Assembly: GCF_019097595.1 (NCBI RefSeq)
Contig: NC_080734.1
Coordinates: 14,965,392-15,029,391, forward strand
Direction of reading: 5' to 3'
DNA length: 64,000 nt
Origin: Hemibagrus wyckioides
Taxonomy: Eukaryota > Chordata > Actinopteri > Siluriformes > Bagridae
The notes below the pieces were generated by a model that saw only the letters and a list, made by a program, of their open reading frames with translations, was not told the origin of the DNA and ran no database searches. The position numbers and the translations under genes were made by a program. Below are positions 40,956 to 54,604 of the stretch, one piece after another. Numbering within the stretch: the first letter of the stretch is position 1; the number at the start of each line of letters is the position of its first letter.

Positions 40956-41209
40956 TGGATACCCTGCCTCTGGACATGTAAATGGCAAGTGGGGATTCAT
41001 TTTATCCCTCCTTCATTATAATGAATGAAATAAATGTTTTCTTACTCTAGCTACCAGTATTTCACAAATGATATTACGAATCCTCCTGAGCGAAATAAAT
41101 CAGTCGGCCTGTGCATGTATGTCATAGTGACGGCAAACTGTGGGAGGAATGACAAGATTAACCCAGTTCCATAGTTTGTCACTATCATTGTCAACTGATT
41201 TTCTTCTCT

Positions 41210-41560
41210 CTGTTGCGGTCAGGGAAGAGCTTTCGTTCCTTGAAGGCAAACACAGAGAGAATTAGGACAACCTTCTTCCTACAGGCCATTCAGACACTTC
41301 ATCAGGACAATACCTAGAGTGTGGACTCACCTACACACTACTTCTTAATATATACATTAAAAATATTTTCTTCCCTTTTCCACCTGTACAGTTAATTTTA
41401 TTTATAGCAAAATGCCATTGAAAGTGTTTAATTTTTGCATATTGTATTCTTATTCTTTATTTATATTCTCTTTTATTCTTATTGATTTTATATTCTACGA
41501 TGCAGAAAATGAAAAAGCATTTCACTAGATGTTGTACTGTGCCTCTACCTAGCAAACAGT
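41210..41560 (+). mobile_element. Possible LINE 3' end
   Basis: aacacagagagaattaggac, cttcttcctacaggccattc and acacttcatcaggacaatac resemble the extreme C-terminal coding end of fish L2/CR1-type retrotransposons, followed by a T-rich non-coding tail with gaaaaagcatttcacta. The match is by wording only. Confidence 0.35.
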
Positions 41561-43021
41561 ATCATACATTAACTAAGGAACATTAGATGATTAGATGAAT
41601 ACTTTTGTTTAATAATATTATATAATAAATTGATGATTATTGCTTTATTTTTATTTACTTATTATTTTTAATAAGTGGCCAATATTTTTTTTCTTCTCTT
41701 TAATATAACGAGACATTATTAATTCAGAACAGCTCACTGTCATTGGCAACTCTCTTCCAGACCAATCCACGTTTTTATTTTATTTTTCTTTTCATCCTAG
41801 GCTAGAGGCACTTTCACACCTATTAGTCTGTTGATCAAGTTCAATTCATAGTGAAATTGCTTTTCAATTTGGCTTGTTTTCCCACAGCAAATTATTCACA
41901 AAGCCCCCCCAAAAAATGTTGTTTAAAGGGCATGTAGAGATGAAAATGCACATATAAAACTCCTTTGTTCATTGGTGAGAAACATAGTGATAGAATAAGG
42001 TACACACACCTCCACACACAACCAATTGTACATAGAAATCATAAACAAATCACAGAAAACAAAGATAATAAACCTATTTTAGAACATTCCGTGTATCACA
42101 TCCAGCATTTTTCCCTCATTTATTCATCTGTCCAAATCTCTAGAACACATCGTATTTCCACAGCATTTCAATTCTGTCCTTTGGCTCAGTTTGTGCCTCA
42201 GGGCTCAGTTTAACAGTTCACATCAACAGAAAAAATGTTGTCAGTAACCCAAAACACACAGCGAGTTTGGTTCACTTTGCGCATTTAAATCGAATCAAGA
42301 ATGCACTGCAGTCTCACTGCAACTGAACTGCGCTAGAGTTGGTACCCGATGGAGATCACCTCCCCTAAACGCTTCCAAGTGTGACGGCTGACTTCTCACC
42401 TGGGCTTGATTCAAATAGGCTTAATGCTGCATATGCAAAAGCCTGGCCATACTAGTGAAAGCTGTACCTTGTAGTAATACTAAACCAAGATGATGCAGAT
42501 TTGTCAGGATAGATCAGTAATGTTCACATTTGTTCAATATATGTGATGAAATGTTTGAAACTGTAATAGACGTTAACTATTCAATTAATTTATAATAGTC
42601 AAAATGTCTTTGGTTAAAGTTAGTCTTTGGGAACTGCAGACTGTGTATGTGATAGGCGTTTGATATAAATGACAGTGCTGGTAAAATTCCACTGTAAAAA
42701 AACCTACTGAAATAATCCTCTTTAAACATTTAAACACTAACAATAATTGTCTTTACTTGTTAATATACTTGTCTACCAGTGTACATGCTAACTTTTAACA
42801 TAGAAAAGCAAGAAAGTTAGTTGATCACAAAAAAGATCCATAACTACCAAAATTATAAGAAACACTGAGCACTTCATAGAAAACTGATCTGATCTGAATG
42901 CTTTCTTAGGTCTTTAATGCATACACTGACATTTGCCTGACAATGGAAATATTTTCCTAAATATTTAAAGGTCAAAGTTCAGAATGGTTTCTACAAAAGA
43001 GTACCACACACCACAACTGGC

Positions 43022-45602
43022 ATATACTATACTATACTACACTATACTATACTATACTATACTATACTATACTATACTATACTATACTATACTATACTAT
43101 ACTATACTGTAGAATACTATACTGTAGAATACTATACTGTAGAATACTATACTATACTATACTATACTATACTATACTATACTGTAGAATACGATATTAT
43201 ACTATACTACACATTAGTATACAATACAACACTATACTATACTATACTATACTATACTATACTATACTATACTATACTATACTACACATTAGTATACAAT
43301 ACAACACTATACTATACTATACTATACTATACTATACTATACTATACTATACTATACTATACTATACTACACTACACTATACAACACAATACAATACTAT
43401 ACTATACTACACTACACTATATTATACTATACATTACTATAGTACACTATACTATACAACACAATACAATACAATACTATACTCTACTGCACAATACTAT
43501 ACAATACAATACTGTACAATACTATACTATACTATACTATACTATACTATACTATACTATACTATACTATACTATACTACACTACACTATACAACACAAT
43601 ACAATACTATACTATACTATACTATACTATACTATACTATACTATACTACACTACACTATACAACACAATACAATACTATACTATACTATACTATACTAT
43701 ACTATACTATACTATACTATACTATACTATACTATACTATACTACAATACACTATACAACACAATACAATACTATACTATACTATACTATACTATACTAT
43801 ACTACACTACACTATACAACACAATACAATACTATACTATACTACACTACACTATATTATACTATACATTACTATAGTACACTATACTATACTATACTAT
43901 ACTATACTATACTATACTATACTATACTATACTGTAGAATACGATATTATACTATACTACACATTAGTATACAATACAACACTATACTATACTATACTAT
44001 ACTATACTATACTATACTATACTATACTATACTATACTATACTACACATTAGTATACAATACAACACTATACTATACTATACTATACTATACTATACTAT
44101 ACTATACTATACTATACTATACTATACTATACTATACTATACTACACTACACTATACAACACAATACAATACTATACTATACTACACTACACTATATTAT
44201 ACTATACATTACTATAGTACACTATACTATACAACACAATACAATACAATACTATACTCTACTGCACAATACTATACAATACAATACTGTACAATACTAT
44301 ACTATACTATACTATACTATACTATACTATACTATACTATACTATACTATACTATACTATACTATACTATACTATACTATACTATACTATACAACACAAT
44401 ACAATACTATACTATACTATACTATACTATACTATACTATACTATACTATACTATACAACACAATACAATACTATACTATACTATACTATACTATACTAC
44501 ACTACACTATACAACACAATACAATACTATACTATACTATACTATACTATACTATACTACAATACACTATACAACACAATACAATACTATACTATACTAT
44601 ACTATACTACACTACACTATACAACACAATACAATACTATACTATACTACACTACACTATATTATACTATACATTACTATAGTACACTATACTATACAAC
44701 ACAATACAATACAATACTATACTCTACTGCACAATACTATACTATACTATACTATACTATACTATACTATACTACACTATACTATACTATACTATACTAT
44801 ACAATAACTATACTATACTACACTATACAACACAATACAATACAATACAATACTATACTATACTATACTATACTATACTATACTATACTATACTATACTA
44901 TACTATACTATACTATACAACACAATACAATACAATACAATACAATACAATACAATACTATACTATACTATACTATACTATACAATAACTATACTATACT
45001 ACACTATACAACACAATACAATACAATACTATACTATACTATACTACACTATACAACACAATACAATACAATACAATACTATACTATACTATACTATACT
45101 ATACTATACTATACTATACTATACTATACTATACTATACTACACTATACAACACAATACAATACAATACAATACAATACTATACTATACTATACTATACT
45201 ATACTATACAACACAATACAATACAATACAATACTATACTATACTATACTATACTATACTATACTATACTATACTATACTATACTACACTATACAACACA
45301 ATACAATACAATACAATACAATACTATACTATACTATACTATACTATACTATACTATACTATACTATACTATACTATACTACACTATACAACACAATACA
45401 ATACAATACAATACTATACTATACTATACTATACTATACTATACTACACTATACAACACAATACAATACAATACAATACAATACTATACTATACTATACT
45501 ATACAACACAATACAATACAATACTATACTATACTATACTATACTATACTATACTATACTATACTATACTATACTATACTATACTATACTATACTATACT
45601 AT
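43022..45602. repeat. 2.6-kb TATAC pentanucleotide satellite
   Basis: Tandem actat units with interspersed variants (acaac, acaat, actac, actgt agaat). Rare variant blocks recur at fixed distances: actgtagaatacgatattat at 43181 and 43931 (750 bp, 150 units), and actctactgcacaatactat at 43481, 44256 and 44721. So larger blocks have been copied within the array. Confidence 0.97.
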
Positions 45603-45959
45603 ATTTGACTACACTATTGTACTTAATCATTCATTCAACTTTAGTAATATCTTTATCCCTATCAGGATCGTGATAAATCTGAAGACTGTACTAGGAGCAT
45701 TGGGGCAAAGACTGAGATATTAGATATTTCTGTAAAGCTGCTTTGCACCAATGTCAACTGTTAAAGGTACTATACAAATAAAATTTAATTGCTTTGAACT
45801 GAATAAATAGTTGTGACACTTGTTTGCACTAGGTTTTTTTTTGGCACATGCGCAAACGGAGAAGACTTAACACACACACAAACACACAGAGAGAGAAAGA
45901 GAGAGAGTCAGAAAGAGAGAGAGAGAGACAGAGAGAGAGACAGACAGAGAGAGACTCAC

Positions 45960-46330
45960 CTGAAACATGAGATGTCCAGTGTTCTGTGTTTCCTCTCCTT
46001 CCCTGTGCATGTGTCACTACACCCAGTGAAGCGGAAGTGGAGAGTGGAGATTTGGCTTGTGGGCCCAGAGCCACCGATGACCTCACAAATCTGTGCCCCG
46101 GAGATCTGCGCTTGAGCGAACTGAGATCGCAGCAACAAGCTATTGGCGGTGCACACGATCTAAACACTATCTGAGCACTGTCTTTTTCTGAAAGAGAGAC
46201 TTTAAGAAATTGCTCTGATTGTGTTTTTCTTTTATGAAACAGGCGCCCTCCTCCATCCCGGCTTGCTGTGATGAGTTGTGATGGAGCGCTGCCCGAGGCT
46301 GTTCCTGCGCGCAGAGGGAACCGAGCAGAT
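45960..46330 (-). promoter_or_regulatory. kctd1: Candidate alternative first exon/promoter of kctd1
   Basis: A GC- and CpG-richer island in AT-rich DNA, with a consensus donor on the - strand (ATGTTTCAG|gtgagtc, exon end 45960). Spliced to the acceptor at 31956 it gives ATG TTT CAG joined in phase to the second kctd1 exon, so a 270-aa form ([15 protein letters not shown]) or a purely non-coding leader for the short isoform is possible. The donor is visible; the splice and the upstream boundary are inferred. A GA-rich run lies just 3' (45888-45955). Confidence 0.4.
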
Positions 46331-46344
46331 CGCATCAGCTATCG

Positions 46345-46371
46345 CACACACACACACACACACACACACAC
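46345..46371. repeat. (CA)n microsatellite
   Basis: About 13 CA units next to the candidate kctd1 first exon. Confidence 0.9.
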
Positions 46372-46959
46372 TCGTCGTATTCTCCTGGTGAGGACCTTCC
46401 ACTGACATAATTATTAGTGCATCAAATTATGCTGAACCTAAATCTAACCACACTCTTAACCTCAGGATTTTTTTTAGCAGTCAAATGTCCCCATAAGGTC
46501 AAATCTATCAGATATTCCTCTTTTTGTGGAGCCAATTGTTTGCCACCATAATAATTTACACCCCCTAACATACACACTCACACTGCAGTCTTGTCATTTT
46601 ATTAGTTTTTACACAAATGACCCAATGATTGGACATGGTGGCACCATTTACTAAATTATAAACATTTTGCAAATATATTAATTTTACTTTTGTCATGACC
46701 TTTCGACCTTAAAATAGACAGAATTTTTTTTTTTCTGAAAATAATCAGTGCATATAAAACTAATAAATGCAAGTTTGGATCCTTTCTCATTCACTAACAC
46801 AGGGACAATCCAAAGAACTCTAAAGTTTGAGACTCAAGCCTTCATTTGTTTCTTAATTTATTTTTGTTGAAACACACTAAAGTACATTCCATTCCACAAA
46901 AAAGAAACAGAGACATACAGTTCCTCCAAGAATTCTTAAAGCTATTTTCAAAATTTGCA

Positions 46960-47340
46960 TATTTTCACAGAAAACTACTTGAATTGTTGAAATTTTAAGC
47001 ACGTCTTTTAAACTCCTACCAGTGAGGACACGTCTGTATTAACTTTCCATGATAGCTATACTTTTGCCCAATGTAGGCTATATGGATAGGCTCCAGCAGA
47101 CCCCTGTGACCCTAATTAGGAATAAAGCGGGTATAGACAATGGATGGATAGCTGTACTCATGTTTGACACAAAGAATTCTAAGAGAGCTGAATGTGTTGT
47201 GATGATGTCACACAAAGCATCTTGTCCCACATCTGTGGAAAACCTGTAGTAAGCTCCTCTGGGTATCGTGGAGTTTCTTGATTTTGTGTTAATTTCTGCA
47301 AAATCATAAAATCCTGGAGGAACTGGATACACCTATGAAA
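46960..47340. repeat. Unclassified dispersed repeat, copy 1
   Basis: Shares wording with 62160-62520: ttttaaactcctaccagtga, a gtcacac-rich middle, and tcataaaatcctggaggaac. It is split by a fragment (47075-47155) of the SINE at 37745-38062, recognisable by ggctccagcagacccctgtg and ccctaattaggaataaag. Confidence 0.5.
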
Positions 47341-47642
47341 TAAGTGCACACTGTACAATTACTGCCTGTAGGCCATATTTTGACATGAACTACTTCTGAT
47401 CTTGCAGGCTGTGGGTATTTAGGCTTAGTTCCTCAGCCACTGGGTTAACCTTCCCTTTTCCCCTCAGGTATTTATTAAAATTTCAATCTTAATCACTCCA
47501 TTTAAATTTACTGGACAGAACAAAATGTCAGCAGTTAATCTGCTTGAAATATTAATTCTCACAGGTAATTATTGAGGATGCTCTCTGTATCAGTGCACAG
47601 ATGAGACTGTCTAAACTACTGAAAGTCTGCAGAAGACTCTCA

Positions 47643-47671
47643 GTGTGTGTGTGTGTGTGTGTGTGTGTGTT
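47643..47671. repeat. (TG)n microsatellite
   Basis: About 14 TG units. Confidence 0.9.
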
Positions 47672-48369
47672 TCTATTGCCCATATCACTTCACTTATTAT
47701 TATACACATTTAAATTACAATTCTACAAACACAAAAATCTAAATAGCAAGTGCAGAAAAAAAGAAAGCTTGATGTAAAAGCAGCTGGAGCCAGAGCCTGG
47801 AGCCAAACCTTCATCACAATCAACAATCTCAGGAGATATGAACATTCATGCAATCTCATGCTGTAGTTGTATTTAATACCAAGCAGCCCAATAAATATTC
47901 ATATAGAGTAATCAAAGGGAGGAAACATCAGAGATGGCTGTATCAGTGTGTTCATTCACTATACATTCCTCCAATTAATTTGCAGTTAGTTTTTACAAAT
48001 AATGCTCATTAGTTGTAGACCATCAAGTCCTAATAAAGTCCATAAGAAACAGGATTAGATGAAAGTTAGGCCAATGCCTGAAAACCTTACATTGATCAGA
48101 AATATTTTGTGCAGATTATGTATAAAGAGCTGCTTCACGAGTTTAATCAAACAGCAGTGAATGGATGCTGTAGAAATTATAACGGCATAATAGATGCCCA
48201 GTTGCTTGCATCTATAAGGGTTGAGCAATGAAACTTGTGTCGCTTATTTGACAGTGTCTGATGTCAATTGTTTAAAGCACTATACAAATAAAATTCGCAC
48301 TTTACTGGCCAATCTATACTGATTTCACATTCCATAAGAGCAGATTGTGAAGGTTGAATTAGCAGAGCA

Positions 48370-49000
48370 ATAACACAGCTGAATATAAAATATCACAATC
48401 CATACAACATAATGGAAGAAATGATCAGAGTTCAATAGAGGACAAATTGTTGGTGTGCATCTCACTGGTGCATCTGTGACCAGGACAGCAAGTCTTTGTG
48501 GTGTAACAAGAGCCAGGGTATCAGGGTAATGCCGTCATACCACCATGAAGGACAAACCACACCCAACTTGTCCATGCAAGAGTCTGAACTGTCTGAAAGC
48601 GATGTCTGGTAACCTAATGTACTTCATAACCTCCAGGAAAGTTGCGGTGAGAGTTGTTGTTGTGTGCCCAGAGTGATGGTTTGGGCTACAATATCAATAT
48701 AATAGGCCCACTACCAGTGCTAAATGGGCATGTCAGTGCCAATGTCTACCCAACCATTCAGATGGACCATGTGCACTCAGTGGATCAAACATTGTACCCA
48801 AAATGTGGTGCTGTGGATGAGGATGATAATGCACCAATACACGCAGCAAGAGTGAGTCAGGAAATGTTTTCCTACACCAGCATCACCTAGTGACCTGGCC
48901 AGTGTTCAAGAGGAATGGCTCAAAATCCCTCTGGTCTCCATGCAGGACTTGTATCTGTCCTTCGCAAGATGAATTGATGCTGTTGGCTGTAAAAGGAAGC
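48370..49000 (+). mobile_element. Decayed Tc1-like transposon
   Basis: Encodes broken pieces of a Tc1 transposase: DNAPIHAARVSQE around 48822-48860 holds the second catalytic aspartate, and gacctggccagtgttcaaga with atggctcaaaatccctctgg corresponds to the region after it. Inverted repeats were not identified. Confidence 0.65.
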
Positions 49001-52000
49001 CCTAGACCATTACTAATAAGTTATTGAGCTCTAAATCCAGGTGTTTGTTCAAGTTTCATTGAATGCCTTCACTTCTTGGGACCCAAAACATTTGACATTT
49101 TCACCTCTCAATAATGTATGCCCTAAATATGAGTCAAAATCCCATCGTAAATAATTTAGATGTAAGCTAATGTTGATTTATTTAGGAGGGCGAGAGCCGT
49201 CAGGCAGGCCTCAGGTTCTGAAATGTGTTTTCAAGTAGGACAGAGGCAGTCGACTCCGTAATAACATTTGGATCGTTTTATTATGGCTTACGGCTCAGTT
49301 CATTTCGTCCCCTCACTATCTGCATGAAATTGTTTGATTCTCTGCATGAGAAGATGTCACACACAAACACACACTCTTTGTGTGCCTACACACTCATGCA
49401 AATTAACTCTGCTCTCCTAATGTGCAAAGAATCTTAAGCGACCCAGGCCAAAAGTACATATAAGGTATGCTAAGTCTCTTGTACAAGCACCACTTAATGC
49501 ATCACAACCTGGAACGATGTGGATTGTTTATGAAAATACTTTCAGAATAGTAGAAGGTTGCACTGGAGCGTAGGATAGATAAATAGAATGAGAATTGAAA
49601 AGAAGGAGGAGAAACAGAGTGCAGCAATAATAGAAAGATGTGGCTTGTTTAAGTGACAGTAATATAGGTAATGTCTAGCAAGCGAAAAAAGCGAGAAAGC
49701 GAGCAGTTGTGGACAATTCCATAACAACATTTAGCTTCACGGAGTGTGTTATAACTTATATACAACTTAAACATACTCTACACTCAGTGACCATTTTAAG
49801 ATGTGTCTAACATATACATACAATTACTGGCCTGTTTATGAGGTAGACTTACCATATATGGGGCACTGAAATGGTAAGGGAAACTGAAAATGATTATTTT
49901 CTACAGTATACTGGTATTTAGAAATTTCAGTGTAAGCAAATGATTTATTTTATCACCTCAAGTCTGATATAAAATGAACCAGTACACTGCTGGCTTTCAG
50001 TCTGAGACGTGTTTACCTCTGTTGGGACAAATTTACACAGAATTTCAATGGTTAAATATAACAGCTTCAGATTTTCTACACTTAGGAACTAGCACCTCTG
50101 AGAGAGCATGGATTTGATATCAACATCTACACTGGATATGCTTTTTTTTTTTTTAATTTTTTTTTCTATAAATATATTACCCCTAGTAGGCTAGGTAAAA
50201 ACAGAGATTCTTATGAAGCACTTTATAAGTTCTACTCATAAAGTCCTTATAAATTCTTAAAGTCCTGAGTGTCTACTTTCATATGAGCCATTAACCACCG
50301 CTGTGCAGTGGGACATGACAAAGACATTTTTTGGCCTCTGGTAAAAAGAGTTAAACCGTAGCCTATATAGCTGAGAAAACCTTCCTATACAGCAGGCTTG
50401 TTTACATTTATGTGGGTCATTTCAGTCATTTTATAGACACTCTCCAACATCCCTTCACTCTGGCCCATCTCACTCTCAAATCAGCAAGCTCCCATCACAG
50501 CCAGGTACATCTTCCTAATTGTTCTTTCGTTTTAAACATTAAAAAACGAATATTTTTCATCCTTTTCTTTTTGTTTAATGAGTATTAGATGGAACCTGAT
50601 GAATGTGTAATGATAATGTGTTCTATATTTTTGGTGTATAAAAACAAAAGGCCACTTCACCACCTGGTTTAAGTTTCATGCATAGACTGTAAAGATGGCT
50701 ACCCCTATATGATCTTTAGTAATAAACACAGTTTATTAGGTATTCAGAATAGGGTGATGCTTTAACTGGGTCTGATATGATCTTGTTTTCTAGCCTAGAG
50801 TCAGTAATTGTAGGTGTGAAATAAGAAGTCCATGCTGCTATGCACAAGATGTCAGTCTTCCTTTTACTCCATCAAGCAAAGGTAGGAGACCATGATAGAA
50901 CCATCTCAGATCGGATGTTATTTTGGAAGTAGATTATTTCTATAACATGTCAAGGTCTCTACAGAGATTAGAATGTTCTGCTGTACAAATATTCAGTTTG
51001 TGGTGGTCATATTGTGACCCTTAACCTTGGTGAAGGTTTGTTATAGTGTCGCTTAGTTGCTCAGATGGTCAGAATGCTGGAAGAACAGAAGTGTAAGTGC
51101 ACCTTTCATTCCATTTCCATTTCCACATCCTTTCGGTAATTCCTGACGCAACAATGGCATATATGTTAGTGATGTCTGCCCTCTACTGGAGCGAACTAGT
51201 GCAATCCAGCAGCATATCGTTGTCACCTACTGGCCTACCAACTGGCTGAACTACTATATTACTTATTCATGCCACATTAGTATGGTTTTAGAACTGATTC
51301 AAGAGACAAAGGTTCTTTAGTCAACACATAATTAACCAAGAAATGTATTATTTTGTGAGGTATCAGGTAACGATAATCAACAGCCTATGAAGAGTAAAAA
51401 AATTAAAGAAGACGTAAAAAGTATATTAAAATAAATGAATCTATAAATTCACGCATAATTATTTAATACTATAATTATAATAATAAACAATACATTGGCC
51501 CATTCTTACTTTCGGGAAAAAAAGGAACAAAAAAGAATTGCAATATTAAAAAAAAAAAAATTAAGTAAAAAATGAAGTAATAAAAATAAATATAAAAGAT
51601 TATTTTTAGAAAATAAATTTTTTTTTTAGAAAAATAAAATTGAGTGTGTTCAGTTTCACAGATGTTGCTTTATTTCTATAAGTAAAAAATGTCAGAAGTG
51701 TATGTTAAGAAATGAATAGTTTAGTAGACTTCACAAAAATATATATTTCTTTTTGCTGCAAAATAGAGGTACAATGATTTGTCCACAGTTGTATATACAG
51801 ACTAAGTTGACAGTTCATTGTGAATACAAATTATAGTAACTAATAAATCATAAATCATTCACTGGTCACCACACCAAATGACCATGGTTTATACCTACAG
51901 CTATATGTACTACATGACATACTTAACCCTGAACTCCTACTATGAGGAAGAGTAGAAAAGAGCACGAGAGAAAGTAAGGCATTGGGAGTGTCACTGAGGA

Positions 52001-52111
52001 AGTAAAACTCGGTGCATGTGTGAATTCACTACAGTTACTGGACCACTACAGTTACTGGACTATGAGGTCACTGTAACCAGGACCTCGTAGCCAAAGCACA
52101 CTGAATACATG

Positions 52112-52530
52112 AATGGATGGCCACTTTAATAGGAACACATGTACCTCTCTATAAAATTAGGAGTCTATCATGTGTCAGAACACAATGCATAAAATCATGC
52201 ATATACACGTGAAGAGCTTCAGTTAATGTTCACCTCAAAACACCTGACAGCAACTCAGTACTCAGTAGTCACTTTTTTATAAAAGTGGTGCACAGAAAAG
52301 CATCTCAGGACACATTATGCCAAATCTTAAGGCAGATGAGCTACATCATAATGCAGAATACCACATCTGAAGCTACAGTGGGCACCGGTTCACAAAAACT
52401 GATCTGTTTAAAAATTTTTTACAGTCCAGATACAGTATGCCTGTGCCCAATGTAGCCCTAGATTCCTGTTCTTGATTTTATGCATTGTGAGCCTCTGAAT
52501 ATGCAGGTGTTCCTATTAAAGTGGCACGTT
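52112..52530. mobile_element. MITE related to Tc1-like copies
   Basis: ggccactttaataggaacac (52119-52138) and gtgttcctattaaagtgg (52507-52524) are matching inverted ends. Inside, gcacagaaaagcatctcagg matches the copy at 20683-21190. Too short and broken to encode transposase. Confidence 0.75.
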
Positions 52531-52626
52531 TGTCTATTTTTATATAATTATCTTGTAAAAGCACTGTACAAGAAGAATATTATTTCAGTGGCTATGCTCT
52601 GAGTTCTGATAAATGCATGTGTGTGC

Positions 52627-52649
52627 TGTGTGTGTGTGTGTGTGTGTGT
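52627..52649. repeat. (TG)n microsatellite
   Basis: About 11 TG units. Confidence 0.9.
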
Positions 52650-53350
52650 AAAATTTGTGATTTTTTTGTTGGACAGTCTGTCCAAACCATTAATTTTTTT
52701 CATTAAATGCTGACTCTGTACCTCAGTGGGAGGACAACAGCAAGACGTTCTAGATATATATAAATCAATAAGTCAGGCATCTGACCTTGGATAGAAGATC
52801 TATAAAGGCAACAAACAGGAAACAGCTCCCTGGTTTCATATCGTAACCTCTGAGATACGAGGCAGGTTACTGACATACTATACACAATTGCCAAATTTTA
52901 CTCAGGTACACACTGTATGAGTTGGCTAAAATGTAGGTGAATACATACAATGAGTCTGAACCAGTATGGCCCAAATATGCAATGTGGTGTTTCAGTTATG
53001 GGCTGTAAAAATGGTTCAGCTGTAAATTTCCATATCATGCCTGAGGCTGAGTTTATACCTATTATTCCACATGGTCAAGTGAAGTGTGGAATGTAGGCCT
53101 GTGCTATGCCACTTCTCATACAATATGTTCTCAGGGTTATTGTTCTGGGCCTCCTTGATCATATATCATCCTTTATACTAGATTGCTTCAGCATTTATCC
53201 TCACACAGTTTGGATTATTCTTTCACTTGTGCACACATATTTGGGCTTTCTAAGCTCTAACTTAGCATAGTATACCAATGCAGGAGAAGAGAAACCAAAG
53301 CAAGCCTGACATATTTAACCTAAATTAAACTTAAAGTCACTAAAGGTAGA

Positions 53351-53690
53351 TACACTATATGGCCAAACGTTTGTAGATAACCTATCACAGAACCATATGT
53401 GGTTCTTCCACACAATTGTATTGGATATCTGTCTACACTGTACATTGTAAAATGTCAATTTCCCTTCACTGAAAGAAAGTGGCCCAAAGCTCTTCCATGA
53501 CATTGCCACAGTGCACAAAGAACACATGGTTCGTCACATAACCACGCTTCAACATCTACTGGGAAGCCTTCTCAGAAGAGTGGAGCTTATATAAGGATAA
53601 AGAAAATTACATCTGAAATGGGATGTTCAAAAAAAATCACATATAGTTGTGTGATGGTCAGGTACCCATACTCCTTTGGCCTTATACAGT
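53351..53690 (+). mobile_element. Tc1-derived MITE
   Basis: Left end tacactatatggccaaacg; internal ccatatgtggttcttcc, tttcccttcactga and gatggtcaggtacccatact match the family at 174-702. The right end (tttggccttatacagt) overlaps the next element. Confidence 0.7.
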
Positions 53691-54172
53691 ACTGTGCAAA
53701 AGTCTTGGGGATGTGCAAAGAAATGCTGTAAGGCAAAAATACCGCCACGAAATGTAGTGTTTCTATATAAAAACCACTTTAAAGAGAAGTAAACAGCAAT
53801 AAATGGAACAAGGTCAACATTTGGTGTGACGACCCTTTGCTTAAAAAACATAGTCTCACAGTTTCTGCTGTTTTATAAGTAAAAATTAGCTGGTAGGTTT
53901 TTCAGGGCATCTTGCAAAACCAAGCACGGTTGATCTGGAGACTTTGACACTGTCACACTTACAGCAAGCATCATTATGGCTAAAAACTGCTTTGTTAGGT
54001 AATGTGCTGCTTTCTTTGCTGACATAAACATATTTTCTGTAGCATTTCATTTTGGCTGGAAATCTAAAATGTTTTTTACTATGAATTATTGACAATGTAG
54101 ACAAAAATCTATGACTTCTTTTACTTTGTAATTTAGTTTGTAGGGTGCATTAGACTTTTTCACAGTACTGTA
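53685..54172. mobile_element. MITE with near-perfect terminal inverted repeats
   Basis: tacagtactgtgcaaaagtc at the left and gactttttcacagtactgta at the right are inverted copies with one mismatch. The 488-bp interior has no open frame of note. It abuts or inserted into the end of the 53351-53690 element. Confidence 0.8.
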
Positions 54173-54604
54173 GTGTATTTTAAAATAAAATAAAATAAAA
54201 AAAGGCAGAGCAAAGCGTTGTAATGGTTCACCGCTGTCGGTAATGGTGCTAGCAGGAAGAATTCTCTTTAAACATACTATTTTGCACAGTTCTATGTAAT
54301 TTGGAACAAAGGCTTGTGCTACTGGATCGTTCAGTTTCCATTTTTGCTAACAAATTCACATTGCTTCGACGTCCTGCTGTGGATAATTACATGCTTTCGT
54401 GCTGAAACAGAACATGAGCTGTACAGTACAGTATGAATGAGTGTGACTTTTTACAGAACATGTGAGGCAATCATTATCTGCTTGGTGTTTCAGGTCCCTT
54501 AACATAGACACACACACACACGTCTATATCAGTTCGGTCTCTTTGAGCTGGCTGGAGGTGTCGTGTATAGAGCTCAGCTCTTCTTCCTCAGTGCACCTTA
54601 ATCG

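Larger units (their letters stand above)
35285..43021. other. Gene-free stretch upstream of the kctd1 long exon
   Basis: 35285-35460 is the promoter side of the CpG island. Beyond it lie AT-rich DNA, unique blocks near 36480-37000, a SINE (37745-38062), TA and AAT microsatellites and LINE-like debris. No convincing exon was found; open frames here are short and unrelated to known families. Confidence 0.6.
45603..54604. other. Gene-poor stretch between TATAC satellite and aqp4
   Basis: Contains the candidate kctd1 first exon (45960-46330), CA/TG microsatellites, decayed Tc1-like copies, several MITEs, and unique AT-rich blocks (47500-48240, 49150-49345) with TAAT-type homeodomain core words. 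No exon of a further gene was recognised. Confidence 0.55.

Noticed and set aside
45829..46335. 168-codon - strand open frame
   Set aside because: No recognisable domain and part is a GA/CT run. The interest of the region is its donor site, not this frame.
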